From NCBI GenBank assembly GCA_027923505.1, contig BROI01000005.1, positions 248,001 through 312,000 of the forward strand: a stretch of DNA of 64,000 bases, given 5' to 3'. Shown here piece by piece: positions 1 to 9,622 of the stretch. Within the stretch, counting starts at the first letter, position 1. Every line of letters begins with the position of its first letter. The notes beneath the pieces were generated by a model, which was not told where the DNA came from, did not search any database, and saw only the letters and a list, made by a program, of their open reading frames with translations. The stretch is from Mayamaea pseudoterrestris (taxonomy: Eukaryota > Bacillariophyta > Bacillariophyceae > Sellaphorales > Sellaphoraceae). A program made the position numbers and the translations under genes.

Positions 1-186
1 CATTTTCGAAAGAAGTACTTGCTTGGATGGCACCAGAGCCAAGACTCGAACGTTTTGGAAGAGTCTTATGCAAAGGAGTTTGCATGGTCGCTGCAAATAC
101 AAAGCGCGACGGAGGAAGCCGAGAACTCCTTTGGCCATTTTCTATACGTCATGACCAAGCAGGACAAAGCGAACGAGCCAATTTAA
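1..186 (+). CDS. C-terminal end of an unidentified protein (5' partial)
   Basis: Only the last 61 codons lie in the window; the frame is open from base 1 and stops at TAA 184-186. The tail is rich in charged and aromatic residues (starts HFRKKYLLGW, ends KQDKANEPI) and shows no signal, membrane segment or motif I recognise. The gene converges on the RAD18-like gene, whose stop is about 120 bp away on the other strand. The open frame could in principle be chance, but its composition and the clean stop next to a convergent gene make a real gene end likely. Function unknown. Confidence 0.5.
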   Translation, partial: HFRKKYLLGWHQSQDSNVLEESYAKEFAWSLQIQSATEEAENSFGHFLYVMTKQDKANEPI

Positions 187-307
187 TCTGGACAGTGACG
201 TGACGAAAGAACTGTGTGGGTGGCTATTCTTTTATATATGTAAACCGGTACATGCTAAAGTATTACTTGAAACTATTCAAACATAAGAATGTCTTAGTAG
301 CCTAGAA

Positions 308-1869
308 TCAGCCTTTGGTAGCAGTTCGAAGAGTGCGGCATACTTCGCATGGCGCGTTTCTCCATGTATGTTTCTCGTTGTAAAAGGTGCAAGCATTGCA
401 ACTCCACGGCCCAATAAGACTATACGTGGAAGGACGACCGCGTAATTTCGCTGTGCTACTGCTTTTAACATACGTGGACTTAGAATGCTGGATCGGTTCT
501 TGCGGCGGCGTGATAATGTTGTTGTCATCGCCGCGATCGGAGAGACCTTTGTCGTCATTTTCCTTGGAGACTTCATACACGCTAATGTCGTCTTCGGATG
601 CTGAAGAGGAAGCAATGGAATAGGCGTCATGATCCGGCGCACAGGGGGCGTCATCCTCAGCAGTGACTGCCGAGTGCACTTGAAGATTGGTAGGATCGGA
701 ATCATGAATCAGGCCATTATCAACATCATGGTGGACTTTATCGTCCCCTGTCGCTGCTGCATCCTCCATGACATCATCCTGACGAGCAGCAGATTCGGCG
801 TAATCCTTATTAAATTCTTCATCAATTTCATGAGCAGCAGGTTTGACATTATCGTTGCCACCGTCGCTATCCGCACTGGACGTGGGCTCCTCGCTTTTGA
901 CCTGCGCACGCCTTTCTCGTTCCTCCTGTATCAGCTTGTCAAACCCATGCTTCAGCTTTTTGTTCATTTGCGGATTGCTCGCGTTCAACGCGGACTTTGC
1001 GCTCCGCTTGCCCCACGACGATTGCCTGCGCGCACGTTCCTGGACGGCCAGCTGTGACACAATTTCCGCATGCGATTTAGGATGCAGCGAATCACATTCG
1101 GCGTTCCACGCCGTGACGAATGTTTTGTGACGCTCAATGAGCTCCTGGTCATTGCCGTCGATTGCAAGGCCTTCCGCGCGGCAAACCTTTCGCAGCGCCT
1201 CCTTCTTCAGATTGCCGTAGATGCGACGACTCTTTTTTGCGTGCGCCGAAGGAAAGACTTGAACGTTTATTGTATCTATTCCAATGTCGGCAGCAGCAAT
1301 CGCACTCGCAGCATGAACGTTGCGTGCCGAGCATCGTTCTGCTCGTTCATCCTGCGCAGGCAGCTCAGAATTAGCAGTAGCTAGATCATTTGATTTGGCA
1401 GATACAACAGTCTTGAGTCCTTCTCTCATACGTTCAAAGCTCGAAACAATCTTTTGCAACTGATGATTCGGATAAAACGCCTTGCAAAAGTCCCGTCCCG
1501 ACGTTTCCACCTCGGCGTTGCAGGACGGACAGTGCGGCTTGACCAAAAACTCGCTCTTGCTCATGCCGTTGGACAGCAAGTGCGTGCGAATGCAAACGGA
1601 GCAAAAGGTGTGCTTGCAGGCAACCAAAGAGACTGGAACATTGAAGAATTCGCGACATATTTCGCAGCGCAAATGCTCCTCGAAATCGCAGAGTGGAGGA
1701 AATGATGGCTTCCATATTTCTGAAAGTAGAAAGCAAAAAGGAAATGTGACAATGAGAAACGATGAGAGTCGTGGAGCAATCGCAAGCAATCACATTCAAG
1801 CCCATCATTTTGCTTACGTTCGTCATCCAATTCATCAACCATGAGGTCAAGCTTGTTGTCTTTCTCCAT
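308..1869 (-). CDS. RAD18: RAD18-like E3 ubiquitin ligase (RING + SAP + C-terminal NZF-type zinc finger)
   Basis: Two exons, 1818-1869 and 308-1719, joined across a 98-nt GTAAGC...CAG intron, give 487 aa. The splice adds the start MEKDNKLDLM and produces the RAD18-family lead-in IWKPSFPPLCDFEEHLRCEIC. The C3HC4 RING spans about residues 36-84 (C36, C39, C52, H54, C57, C60, C81, C84). A SAP-like DNA-binding helix pair (YGNLKKEALRKVCRAEGL) and the helical stretch that in RAD18 binds RAD6 follow at roughly 190-260. The middle is acidic and disordered. The C-terminus has a four-cysteine RanBP2/NZF finger, WSCNACTF...CEVC. Known RAD18 monoubiquitinates PCNA at stalled forks with RAD6. The usual UBZ4 finger is not visible. 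Fairly sure of the family; strict orthology is inferred. Divergent from the helicase gene. Confidence 0.85.
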
Positions 1870-2122
1870 GATGTACGTATTTTTTGACCAGACGTTATAT
1901 CAGCGAGAAAGTGAAGCGGCAGCAGAAGCAATCCCATGGCGCAAGGCGCGCGTCGTCCAATGCTCGCCGACAGTGACGTCATGAGTACCGGTGCGAGTCG
2001 CGTGTCGGCCGCGCCGTCGCGCCACCATGAAAAATCCGTGTCGATCGAGAGATTAAAACGACCAAGCAAGCTCCTTTTATACAATGCTAACGAGATAGCA
2101 AGTGCTTCATTGAATAGCAACT
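1870..2122. promoter_or_regulatory. Bidirectional promoter region with a TGACGTCA palindrome
   Basis: This 253-bp spacer separates the head-to-head RAD18-like and DHX33-like genes, so it must carry both promoters. It contains a perfect CRE-like palindrome TGACGTCA at 1974-1981 and, immediately after it, a TACCGGTG variant of the palindrome that recurs in other spacers of this window. No clear TATA box is seen. CRE-like TGACGT elements are known in CO2-responsive diatom promoters; a role here is inference. Confidence 0.4.
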
Positions 2123-4525
2123 ATGGAGTCAAAGAAACGTCGGCTTGACGAACATGAATCGTCTACTAGCAGCATGACGGACTTTCAAGCATCGCTGCCG
2201 GTCCATCAATACAAGCAGAAACTAATCCAAGCCATTTTGCAATCGAATAAAATTACTCTCATTGTGGCCGAAACGGGAAGTGGCAAGAGTACGCAAATTC
2301 CAGCCTACATTTTGAACGCTTCCAATGCCAGTGTGCGGATCGCCGTCACGCAGCCGCGGCGCGTGGCGGCCATGACCTTGGCCAAGCGAGTGGCGATCGA
2401 GCAACAACAGCAGCAACAAGTTCTATGCGGATCTGCTGCTGCGACGAAGAATGCAACTTCATTATTCAATCCACATATGATTGGCTACAGGGTTCGATTC
2501 GAAGATACAACAACTCATGACACGCGACTCGTCTATGTCACGGACGGCATGTTGCTGCGCGAAAGTATGGTGGATCCGCTCCTCCGGCGCTACAGCGTCG
2601 TATTCCTGGACGAGAGCCACGAGCGGTCGCTGCAGACGGACATTTTGCTCGGAGTGGTGCAGCGGGCGCGACTGGCGCGAATGAAACTAAACGAGGAATG
2701 TAGCAATCGTGAGTTGCAGCAAAAGAATGGCAAGTTTAAAAACATGAAGCAATTGCCACTTTTGCGTGTCGCAGTCATGTCGGCAACACTTGACGTACAA
2801 GTCTTTACCGACTTTTTCGGAGCCGACCAAGTGCACATCTTCCAAATACCTGGTCGACAGCATTTCGTACAAACTCTATATACGAGTGACCCCGTCGACG
2901 ACTACATGGAAGCGGCGCTGTTTACCATTTGCGAAATTCATGAACACGAACGCAGTGGCGACATTCTGGTGTTTTTGCCGGGACAGGAGGAAATTGAAGA
3001 CATGGCGGCGCTGCTCAGGCAGCAGCTGCAACCAGACGAGACGCGGTGGATTGGTGATCGCGTCGAAGCGCTCCAGCGTGGAAACACCAACTACGACCAT
3101 GCGCACGGTAATAGTTGTCAGATTTTTGGCAACGTCATGGTGACGCAACTATATGCGGCGCTGCCGCCGCAGGCGCAAGTGGCGGCCTTTGACGTGAAGC
3201 CACCCCATGTGACTCGCAAAGTCATTTTGGCGACAACGATTGCCGAAACAAGTATCACCTTGCCGGACATTTGCTATGTGGTGGACTGCGGCAAGCACAA
3301 GTGTCGACGCGTCCTGGCGACTGGCATGGAAACGTTAAACGTGGAAGCCATTAGTCAGGCCCAAGCCATGCAGCGGGCCGGACGAGCGGGGCGTGTGGCG
3401 CAAGGTCTCTGCTTTCGACTCTACCCGGAAGTGGCCTTTGGGAATTTGGAAGTGTCGAGTCCGCCGGAAATTACGCGCGTCAACTTGTCGCAAGTAGTGC
3501 TACAACTCAAAGGCATGGGCATACAAAATGTGGCAGCCTTTGAGTTTGTCACTCCGCCGAGCAAGGCGAGCTTGAAGCGAGCCATTCAGCAGCTCTACGC
3601 ATTGTCGGCGCTGGATGATCAACTCGAGTTGACGGATCATGGCAAAATGCTTGCCAAGCTGCCTTTGGATCCCGTCTTTGGCAATTTGCTCATCAAGAGT
3701 GCCGAATACTCGTGCGTGAGCGAAATGCTGACAGCCGTTTCTGTGTTATCGGCCGAAAATCTATTCTACCGACCACCCGGTGAATCAACGTTGGCCACCA
3801 AGGCTGACGCGTGTCACAAGCGATTCGCGTCATACGAAGGCGACTTGCCAACGTTTCTGAATGTCTACGACGCATGGAGGAGCGAAGCTATCTACGTGCC
3901 GCCTGGTAAAAGCCACAAGTCCAAGAAGAAACTCTTGCAGGAGCAACAGAAAGCCTCCAGTGGCAGCCAGGTCAAGATTTCTCATTCGGATTGGTGCCAG
4001 CGCAACTACGTGTCTGGTCGAGCACTGAGTCGGGCCTATCTTGTGCGACAGCAACTCCGCATGTTGTGCGAAAAGCCATTGGCGCAGAATGGACTCGAGT
4101 TAAATGTTACGTCGAGTTGTGGAAGCAAACGCGAAGTCTTTCTCAAGGCTGTTGCAGCTGGTTTGTATTTGCAGGCGGCGTCTCGCATCAAGAGCGAGTC
4201 TGTTGTTGATAGCAGTCAAGGTCGATCTGGATCACTGACCAGTAATCGTGGCAAGTACCAAACCAAGTTTGGCAGCGAAACGGTTTCGATTCATCCGACG
4301 AGCACGCTGTTTGGCCGAAATCCGGCACCTGCCTGCGTCGTTTACACGGAGCTGATACATACCAAGAGAACCTACATTCGTGGAGTGAGTCAAATACGCG
4401 AAGAGTGGCTGGAGGAAGTGGCGCCTCGCTTTTTTCAAGGACTAAAGTCGTCGACGTCGTCGTCAAGTGTTGCTTCTACCGGTAGCAAGAGGAGTACCAA
4501 GGGCGAACGAAAGACTAGTAACTAA
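2123..4525 (+). CDS. DHX33: DEAH-family RNA helicase, DHX33-like
   Basis: Single-exon 800-aa superfamily 2 helicase. Motifs in order: I AETGSGKSTQIP (about 49-60), Ia TQPRRVAA, TDGMLLRES, motif II LDESHERS (about 161), motif III SATLD, FLPGQEEIE, motif V ATTIAETSIT and motif VI QRAGRAGR. The HA2 winged-helix/ratchet region and the OB-fold (ACVVYTELIHTKRTYIRGVSQI) follow. The phrases GRQHFVQTLYTSDPVDDYMEAA and the OB-fold sequence match animal DHX33 better than Prp22 or Prp43. Known DHX33 acts in the nucleolus in rRNA synthesis and in translation initiation. Odd points: the DEAH box reads DESH, and a Lys/Gln/Ser-rich insert sits between HA2 and the OB-fold (about 595-625). The ATG at 2123 is well placed. 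Confidence 0.9.
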   Translation: MESKKRRLDEHESSTSSMTDFQASLPVHQYKQKLIQAILQSNKITLIVAETGSGKSTQIPAYILNASNASVRIAVTQPRRVAAMTLAKRVAIEQQQQQQVLCGSAAATKNATSLFNPHMIGYRVRFEDTTTHDTRLVYVTDGMLLRESMVDPLLRRYSVVFLDESHERSLQTDILLGVVQRARLARMKLNEECSNRELQQKNGKFKNMKQLPLLRVAVMSATLDVQVFTDFFGADQVHIFQIPGRQHFVQTLYTSDPVDDYMEAALFTICEIHEHERSGDILVFLPGQEEIEDMAALLRQQLQPDETRWIGDRVEALQRGNTNYDHAHGNSCQIFGNVMVTQLYAALPPQAQVAAFDVKPPHVTRKVILATTIAETSITLPDICYVVDCGKHKCRRVLATGMETLNVEAISQAQAMQRAGRAGRVAQGLCFRLYPEVAFGNLEVSSPPEITRVNLSQVVLQLKGMGIQNVAAFEFVTPPSKASLKRAIQQLYALSALDDQLELTDHGKMLAKLPLDPVFGNLLIKSAEYSCVSEMLTAVSVLSAENLFYRPPGESTLATKADACHKRFASYEGDLPTFLNVYDAWRSEAIYVPPGKSHKSKKKLLQEQQKASSGSQVKISHSDWCQRNYVSGRALSRAYLVRQQLRMLCEKPLAQNGLELNVTSSCGSKREVFLKAVAAGLYLQAASRIKSESVVDSSQGRSGSLTSNRGKYQTKFGSETVSIHPTSTLFGRNPAPACVVYTELIHTKRTYIRGVSQIREEWLEEVAPRFFQGLKSSTSSSSVASTGSKRSTKGERKTSN

Positions 4526-4546
4526 TTCTAAATCAACAAACAGCCA

Positions 4547-5104
4547 CTACACTGCTTCCCATTTGAATTCGACTCCAGTAAGACCTACAGATTGATCGTT
4601 TGCTTCATCGTATTCGGCCCAGTCGCCATCGGCCAAGTCAACTCCCTCGTCATCGTTGCCGCTTCCAAATTCAGTTCCTCCACTCGAAACGACTTTAAAC
4701 TCTTGTCCCATGGGATGAAAGGCGAACGGCTCGAGTCCTCGACACGAAACCACCAGTAGCGGCACCCAAACGTCATTGTCACTTGCTCCAACATAACTTC
4801 GTGGCAATATTCCATCCTTTTGCTTGCTCTTTTTGAACGCCGTCTTGGCTTCGGCTGCATTCAAGCAAGTCAACGTACTAGCTTTCTTGGCACCATCCCA
4901 TTTGAGTTGAAAGTGGCATGGCGACGTTCGGTCTTCATCGGCTTGCTCCAAAACTGCCATTGGTCTAAAGACGACTTTTTCGCGCATTTCGTAGTCACTC
5001 TGGGGGTTGCGGACGGAAACGCATAAGTGGGCGTCATCGACGAGTTGGACCGAATCAATGTTTTCAGACTCGGCAATCTTCATGTATAGTACAAAGTGAG
5101 GCAT
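4547..5104 (-). CDS. CZIB/C1orf123 (DUF866, UPF0587) family protein lacking the zinc cysteines
   Basis: The protein is 185 aa from ATG 5104 (MPHFVLYMKIAESENIDSVQ). I chose this start because upstream residues in the same frame look like promoter sequence and it fits the family N-terminus. The C-terminal half carries the family signature SCRGLEPFAFHP, GTEF, DGDWAEYDEANDQSVGLTGVEFKWEAV in the same order as human CZIB (C1orf123). In the human protein two CxxC pairs bind zinc; here the aligned segments read VRNPQS and QLKWDGAK, so none of the four ligands is present. The biochemical role of the family is poorly known. It is tail-to-tail with the helicase (21 bp apart) and head-to-head with TIM23. 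Confidence 0.8.
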   Translation of the reverse strand: MPHFVLYMKIAESENIDSVQLVDDAHLCVSVRNPQSDYEMREKVVFRPMAVLEQADEDRTSPCHFQLKWDGAKKASTLTCLNAAEAKTAFKKSKQKDGILPRSYVGASDNDVWVPLLVVSCRGLEPFAFHPMGQEFKVVSSGGTEFGSGNDDEGVDLADGDWAEYDEANDQSVGLTGVEFKWEAV

Positions 5105-5402
5105 GATGGAGTATAAGATGAATAAGTTATGGTCTAACGATTGCAGTACAAGTACAAGCAAAGAAAAGGAAGTCGGTTGTGCCATGGCCATGGCGCGCCG
5201 CTTGGATAACGTGTCGCATCGCAACTTGCGTGACGAAGAATTGGCGCGACCGCCTGTCCGCGCGTCCGAAAATGCGTGGCGGATGCTCGCGTTTCTTTCG
5301 TCTCCTTCCAACGAAACAACTCCACCAAGCTGCAAGGCCTATAGAGTCTACAAACGCACTCAACTAGCTAATTTTCAAATTACATACTACAATAGTGTCA
5401 AT

Positions 5403-6090
5403 ATGAACATTAGCAACAACAGAGACAGCAATGACAATGACGACGCGGGCGCTCCGCTTCCCGACTTTCGCGCTCACAATATTCAGCTGCAAACCATCGT
5501 TCCGTCGCTTGCCGCCGCGCCCGACTATTTGGACTATGACCCCAAGGGACGAGGCATTATTGTGACCATGTTTGCCAACACTGGAATGTCGTATCTGCTG
5601 GGAACGTCGGCGGGTGGCGTCTACGGGTTTCGACAAGGATTGCAGGCGACGCCAAATACGCGGTTTCGTGTGCAACTGAATAGTGTTTTGAATCATTGTG
5701 GTCGATATGGAAGTCGAGCGGGAAATACAATGGGAGTTTTTGCTGTTTTATATTCCTTGTTTGAAGGCGCAGCGGATCAAGTAAGTACAATGTTCGAGGT
5801 GGCGTTCTTAAACGCCGTTGAAACGCGCACTTACAGTTTACCACTACCCTTTGCATTCTCAGCTCGACATTGAAGACAAGCTAAAAATTCGAGCCATTTC
5901 TCCTGCCGCCGCGTCAATGTTCAATCCTGCGTTAGCTGCCACTCTTTCGGGTGTCACGTACTTTGCACCGTCGGGTCCACGGGTGGCAGGCTTGGCTGGA
6001 GCACTGGCCTTTTCCGCCGTTGCCACGACGTATACGGCATACTCCATTTTGAACGTTCCGTATGGATCCAGAGGACTCCTGTGGTTGTAA
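5403..6090 (+). CDS. TIM23: TIM23-like mitochondrial inner-membrane translocase subunit
   Basis: Two exons, 5403-5780 and 5863-6090, around an 82-nt GTAAGT...CAG intron, give 201 aa. The Tim17/22/23 fold is clear: FANTGMSYLLGTSAGGVYGFRQGL, then TRFRVQLNSVLNHCGRYGSRAGNTMGVFAVLYSLFEGAAD, then two further Gly/Ala-rich membrane segments (ALAATLSGVTYFAP, AGLAGALAFSAVATTYTAY). The N-terminal 40 residues are Asn/Asp-rich and face the intermembrane space in the known family. TIM23 forms the presequence import channel of the inner membrane. The start ATATGAAC at 5403 fits the length; the upstream in-frame stretch lacks family similarity. Confidence 0.92.
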
Positions 6091-6147
6091 ATATGATACA
6101 ATACTATACTGATGCGGTATAAAAGAGACGACTTGATTTACACTAAT

Positions 6148-7395
6148 TTACAATCTGCCGTTGATTCGTTGATTCTTGTTGAAAATGTCTTGTAGTCCGT
6201 CGTAGACGCTATGTGCAAAGGCTAGTCTGAGGGGCAAATGGAAAGGTGACTTGTTAGATGTGTACTGGAGAAGCAAAAATCGCCATCCATCGCTTTACCG
6301 TCATTACATCCATTCCAACAAATTAGTTAATACTCACCCCATGGCAACTCGAAGGGTGCCCCATCCAACTCGCAACTGATTTTGCAGAAACACCCAACGC
6401 TCCAAACCCTTTGGCTGCTGTCGAACTTGCTCCACGAGCTCCACTAGCACTTGTTTAATACTTGGCTGAATCTCCTGACTCCGCGTGGCGTACTGAATGG
6501 TGCGCGCGTAGTTGAACGGACTCGACAGCATCGTGGCGAGACCGGCCGCGCAAAAGTTGGCCTGCCACTGGTTGTGCGACTCGAGGCTAAAGATCCACTG
6601 CAGCTGCAGCCGCAGACTGGTGTAGCACGCGCCAAAGACGGCGTCGCGACACACTGTTGCATTGAGGCCGTTGAAGAAGGGACGCAGCGAGTAGCCAGAG
6701 TGCACCAGCATGTGGCGGGCTTCTTTAAACAAGTTGCTACTATTGTCGCGGCCCCATGTCTTGTAGCGAATGGTGGTCAGTGGATTCATTATAAATGCCG
6801 TTGTGGTGCCGGCCAATATGCCAGCCAAAAAGTTGGAAAGGGGGTGTGACTCGTTGGCGCTGAGCGTATGAAGGTAAAAGTGTTCGCATGGAAAGTACAG
6901 GCCGCCGGCTAGGTATCAAGGGATGCGAAGTTGAGCAAGAGATGCTTAAATACAATCACGTCAATCTTAACTAGCAGCGACGTTGACAGTACATTGCCTT
7001 CCAGCATTGATCTTCATCTTCATTTCTCACTCACCTAACGCTCTTCCACCAAGCGACTGTATGAACCCCGCATACGGCCGCTTCCAATTCTCCTTGGACA
7101 GGAAAGGTCGAGAGTCTTTCACGGACAAGTAGAGCGCTCGATCGTAGGGATTGAATACGCCAGCTTGGCAAACGCCGGCGGCCAGGCCGCAGAGCAGTGA
7201 CGTGTAGTCGACCGGCTTGGGAATAGGTCCCTTGGTCGGCCGTCGGACCAACTTCACGGGACGTCCATGTTGCTGCTGCGACAGCAAATGGGATTCCTCC
7301 GCATCGTGATTACTTTCGTCCATGAGTTGTGACGGCATTGGTCGATGCAGCGTGCGATGCGAAAGGTGCGTTGATGTGTCGGCATGTTCGCTCAT
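6148..7395 (-). CDS. Mitochondrial carrier family (SLC25) protein with degenerate signature motifs
   Basis: Three exons (7035-7395, 6338-6908, 6148-6226), with GTGAGT donors and TAG/CAG acceptors, give 336 aa starting MSEHADTSTHL; an ATG 42 bp upstream (7437) is possible. The joins restore continuous carrier sequence: LGGRAL/AGGLYFPCEHFYL and LRVGWGTLRVAMG/LAFAHSVYDGL. Three repeats of two helices are visible. The classical Px[DE]xx[KR] motif is imperfect in each: NPYDRAL, NPLTTIR, SPFNYAR. Carriers exchange metabolites across the mitochondrial inner membrane; the loss of acidic/basic pairs leaves the substrate unpredictable and suggests weakened matrix salt bridges. The N-terminal 60 residues are polar and family-atypical. 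Confidence 0.8.
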
Positions 7396-8082
7396 GGCGC
7401 TTCTGCAACGTCGATAGGTTCTCCGTTTCACAATCAACCAAGTCGTAAATTGTCGTTCTACGTAAATAATGAATCAAAGCAGTATTTCCTCAACTAGTGT
7501 CAATCTATCAAAGGGCCTGGACTGCAATTATCGCTCGGCAATCGATCGTCTTCCGTCGCGCGCAGTCCGTTTCGCTTTCCTCGATGTTGCAGCTCGCACC
7601 GGTACTGAACTTGTCGTTTCGCCCGCGGCACTTGCTTGCCGCAATGTTGAGGCCACCCGCGAAATGTGATGCAACGCAACCATTAACGCATGCGCGGGGC
7701 GGAAAGTCGTACTGTACTACATGATCAATGAGTCCGCAACGTACAGCCTTCGCGCGCTTCGCGTGTTCAACACCGCCATCAGGCAATGGACACGCTAGAG
7801 TGAGATTGGTGTTTGACACGGCGCATCGGGTCTAACAAAGCCATGGCCATGTTGCTATAAAAGTCAAACAAGTAGCCAAGAAGGTATATATCTTACAGGT
7901 ACCTGCGTCATGCAACGACTGCTACGCGCAAGGTATTGGTAACAGAGTTTGCGCAGAAGAAACGGTCATTGTGAGGGTAGGAACAGCCAAACGGCAAGGT
8001 AAGTAAAATCTTTCACACCCAGTGGCGAAACTAATCTAGTGGAGCATGTTACATGCATTATTCTCTCATGTTAATCATCATC
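7396..8082. other. 687-bp intergenic region, no supported gene
   Basis: It lies between the carrier start and the stop of the secreted PS protein. Short open frames on both strands (for example from ATG 7469, 66 codons) show no recognisable protein features. A TATA-like CTATAAAAG stands at about 7852-7860 with no good coding frame behind it. A CACCGGTAC half-match to the recurrent palindrome is at about 7597. A non-coding transcript cannot be excluded. Confidence 0.35.
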
Positions 8083-9015
8083 TTAAAAATTACCTGGAAC
8101 AAATTTGCGAGAGGTTACAGAGGATTTAATGTCATCGCCGAGAACTTTTGCATAATCTCGTCGATCTGAATCTTCCACAATCACATATCCACAGTCGCTC
8201 GGCTCTCGATCAGCGCAAAGCCCATCCTCTCCTCTATATATCACTACCAGTGTGTATGCGACGCCTTGCAAAAGAAACAGGGAAATTGATCTTAGTTGCT
8301 GGGCGTCACCTTTGTAGCCGTAAATTTGTGCTTCACGAGAATCGGTTCTGTCATCTAAAATCTCAACTATTAGTTCTGTAGGGTTTGAGTCATACTGGAT
8401 TGTTAGAACCACTTCTTTGATTGGGGTTCTGGGAGCCAAGGTTGGTGGCGTTGGCTTGCGACTTGGCCTTTTGCTTGGAAAGCTGCTTGGAGAAGTGCTT
8501 GGCAGTAGGCTGGGTTTCGTGCTTGGTCTCCTGCTGGGCTTGTGGCTAGGAGAAATGCTTGGCAGTAGGCTGGGTTTCATGCTTGGTCTGCTGCTGGGGA
8601 ACATTGATGGTGAAGTGCTTGGTTCAAAGCTGGGTTGACTGCTTCTGCTTGGTGGTGCTGATGGAAAGTGATTAGGCTGAAACTTTGTATCTTTGTTGGG
8701 CAAGCATTGGCGTCGGAAGGCAACAAGTATCGCGCGTTGCCAAACTCTTTTTCGTCGCCGCGCCGACAGATCAGCCAGCTCGGGTCCACAACTGCGGAGA
8801 GTAATAGTCTCAACGCATTTATTGAAGCTGCCTCTTGACAAACACGAGTTGCTACAAGGAAGATTACTGTTGCTTACACATTCCCTTGCCAGCTCATCCT
8901 TTTTGCGACTGGCCTTCCTGCGCTTTTTTAGGCTTGCGTTTTCAGCCAAGGCCAATCCGGAAAGAAGCAGCAGCAACAACAAAGCAAGCTGGGAAAGGCT
9001 TGAATGAATTGGCAT
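8083..9015 (-). CDS. Secreted Pro-Ser (PSxxPS) repeat protein
   Basis: 310 aa. A signal peptide (SLSQLALLLLLLLSGLALAE) is followed by a Lys/Arg-rich cysteine-containing domain (about 30-105, six cysteines), then about 85 residues of the PSxxPSxxPS repeat common in stramenopile extracellular proteins, and a C-terminal beta-rich domain (about 200-310, with KEVVLTIQYDSNP and a CADREPSDCGYV cysteine pair). Within the repeat a 60-bp unit (20 residues) is duplicated in tandem at about 8487-8606. The Pro-Ser stretch probably forms an extended, O-glycosylated stalk in the wall or matrix; this is inference. The start ATG at 9015 sits directly before the hydrophobic core. Exact function unknown. Confidence 0.75.
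   Translation of the reverse strand: MPIHSSLSQLALLLLLLLSGLALAENASLKKRRKASRKKDELARECVSNSNLPCSNSCLSRGSFNKCVETITLRSCGPELADLSARRRKRVWQRAILVAFRRQCLPNKDTKFQPNHFPSAPPSRSSQPSFEPSTSPSMFPSSRPSMKPSLLPSISPSHKPSRRPSTKPSLLPSTSPSSFPSKRPSRKPTPPTLAPRTPIKEVVLTIQYDSNPTELIVEILDDRTDSREAQIYGYKGDAQQLRSISLFLLQGVAYTLVVIYRGEDGLCADREPSDCGYVIVEDSDRRDYAKVLGDDIKSSVTSRKFVPGNF
8487..8606 (-). repeat. Two tandem 60-bp units inside the PS-repeat coding sequence
   Basis: The string GGCAGTAGGCTGGGTTTC recurs exactly 60 bp apart (8501 and 8561) with flanking near-identity, coding two copies of a 20-residue Pro-Ser block on the minus strand. The multiple of three keeps the frame. Confidence 0.8.
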
Positions 9016-9622
9016 GATCTATTGAAAGGATGGATGCTTTTTGTGTTTTGTGGCCGCAGTTGTATATGGCGATGGTGTGAATCGCGGGGTTCATCAGGTC
9101 AAAGTCGTCTCGCAGCTCGCAGTGACAGTCCACAACTTGAGCTAAACTTCTCACAGGTGTTTTGATTGAACTAACTTTCTCTTTTTCTCGATGGTTGCAC
9201 GTCATGATAGCCTTTTCATTGGCTTACTTTCGGACGTTTGGGATAAATGATATTTTGATATTGACGGTCCATTCAATGATACGCGCTATCATGTCAGAGG
9301 AGACAGGTGGCAGTAGCGCATGCAGTATTGTCATTGTTTGGAGCTATCCTATCCTACTTTGGATTACAAGAGCTAAACACTCCTTTTCAAGTTTTTGTCG
9401 CTGTTATGTCAGAGGCGACAGGTGGCAGCGCTTGCAGTAATTGCCGATTCGGAGCTATCCTATCCTACTACAGTACAGTACGTACGGAGTACAGCAGGAG
9501 CAGTGAGCAGCGACTACCAAGAGTCAGGTAGTTTGCCTTCCGATTCTGTCGGTAGTCACATACTGCGAGGCATGGCCGTCAAGAAAAATGATGATTGGTG
9601 GTATGCGGGAGGTATATGTCTT
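9016..9622. other. 607-bp intergenic region with an imperfect direct repeat
   Basis: This spacer holds no convincing gene. An imperfect direct repeat of about 70 bp (about 9290-9361 and 9403-9474) shares ATGTCAGAG, GACAGGTGGCAG and GGAGCTATCCTATCCTAC blocks at a spacing of about 113 bp. The region lies upstream of the secreted protein gene, so its left part presumably includes that promoter. Confidence 0.4.
9290..9474. repeat. Imperfect direct repeat, two units of about 70 bp
   Basis: Unit 1 (about 9290-9361) and unit 2 (about 9403-9474) share the order GTCAGAGG-GACAGGTGGCAG, a CATGCAGTA/TTGCAGTA block and GGAGCTATCCTATCCTAC. The units differ by small indels, so this is an old duplication, not a fresh one. 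No mobile-element ends are seen. Confidence 0.6.

Noticed and set aside
7508-7819. 103-codon minus-strand frame upstream of the carrier gene
   Set aside because: It begins with GTG, not ATG, and has no recognisable sequence features.
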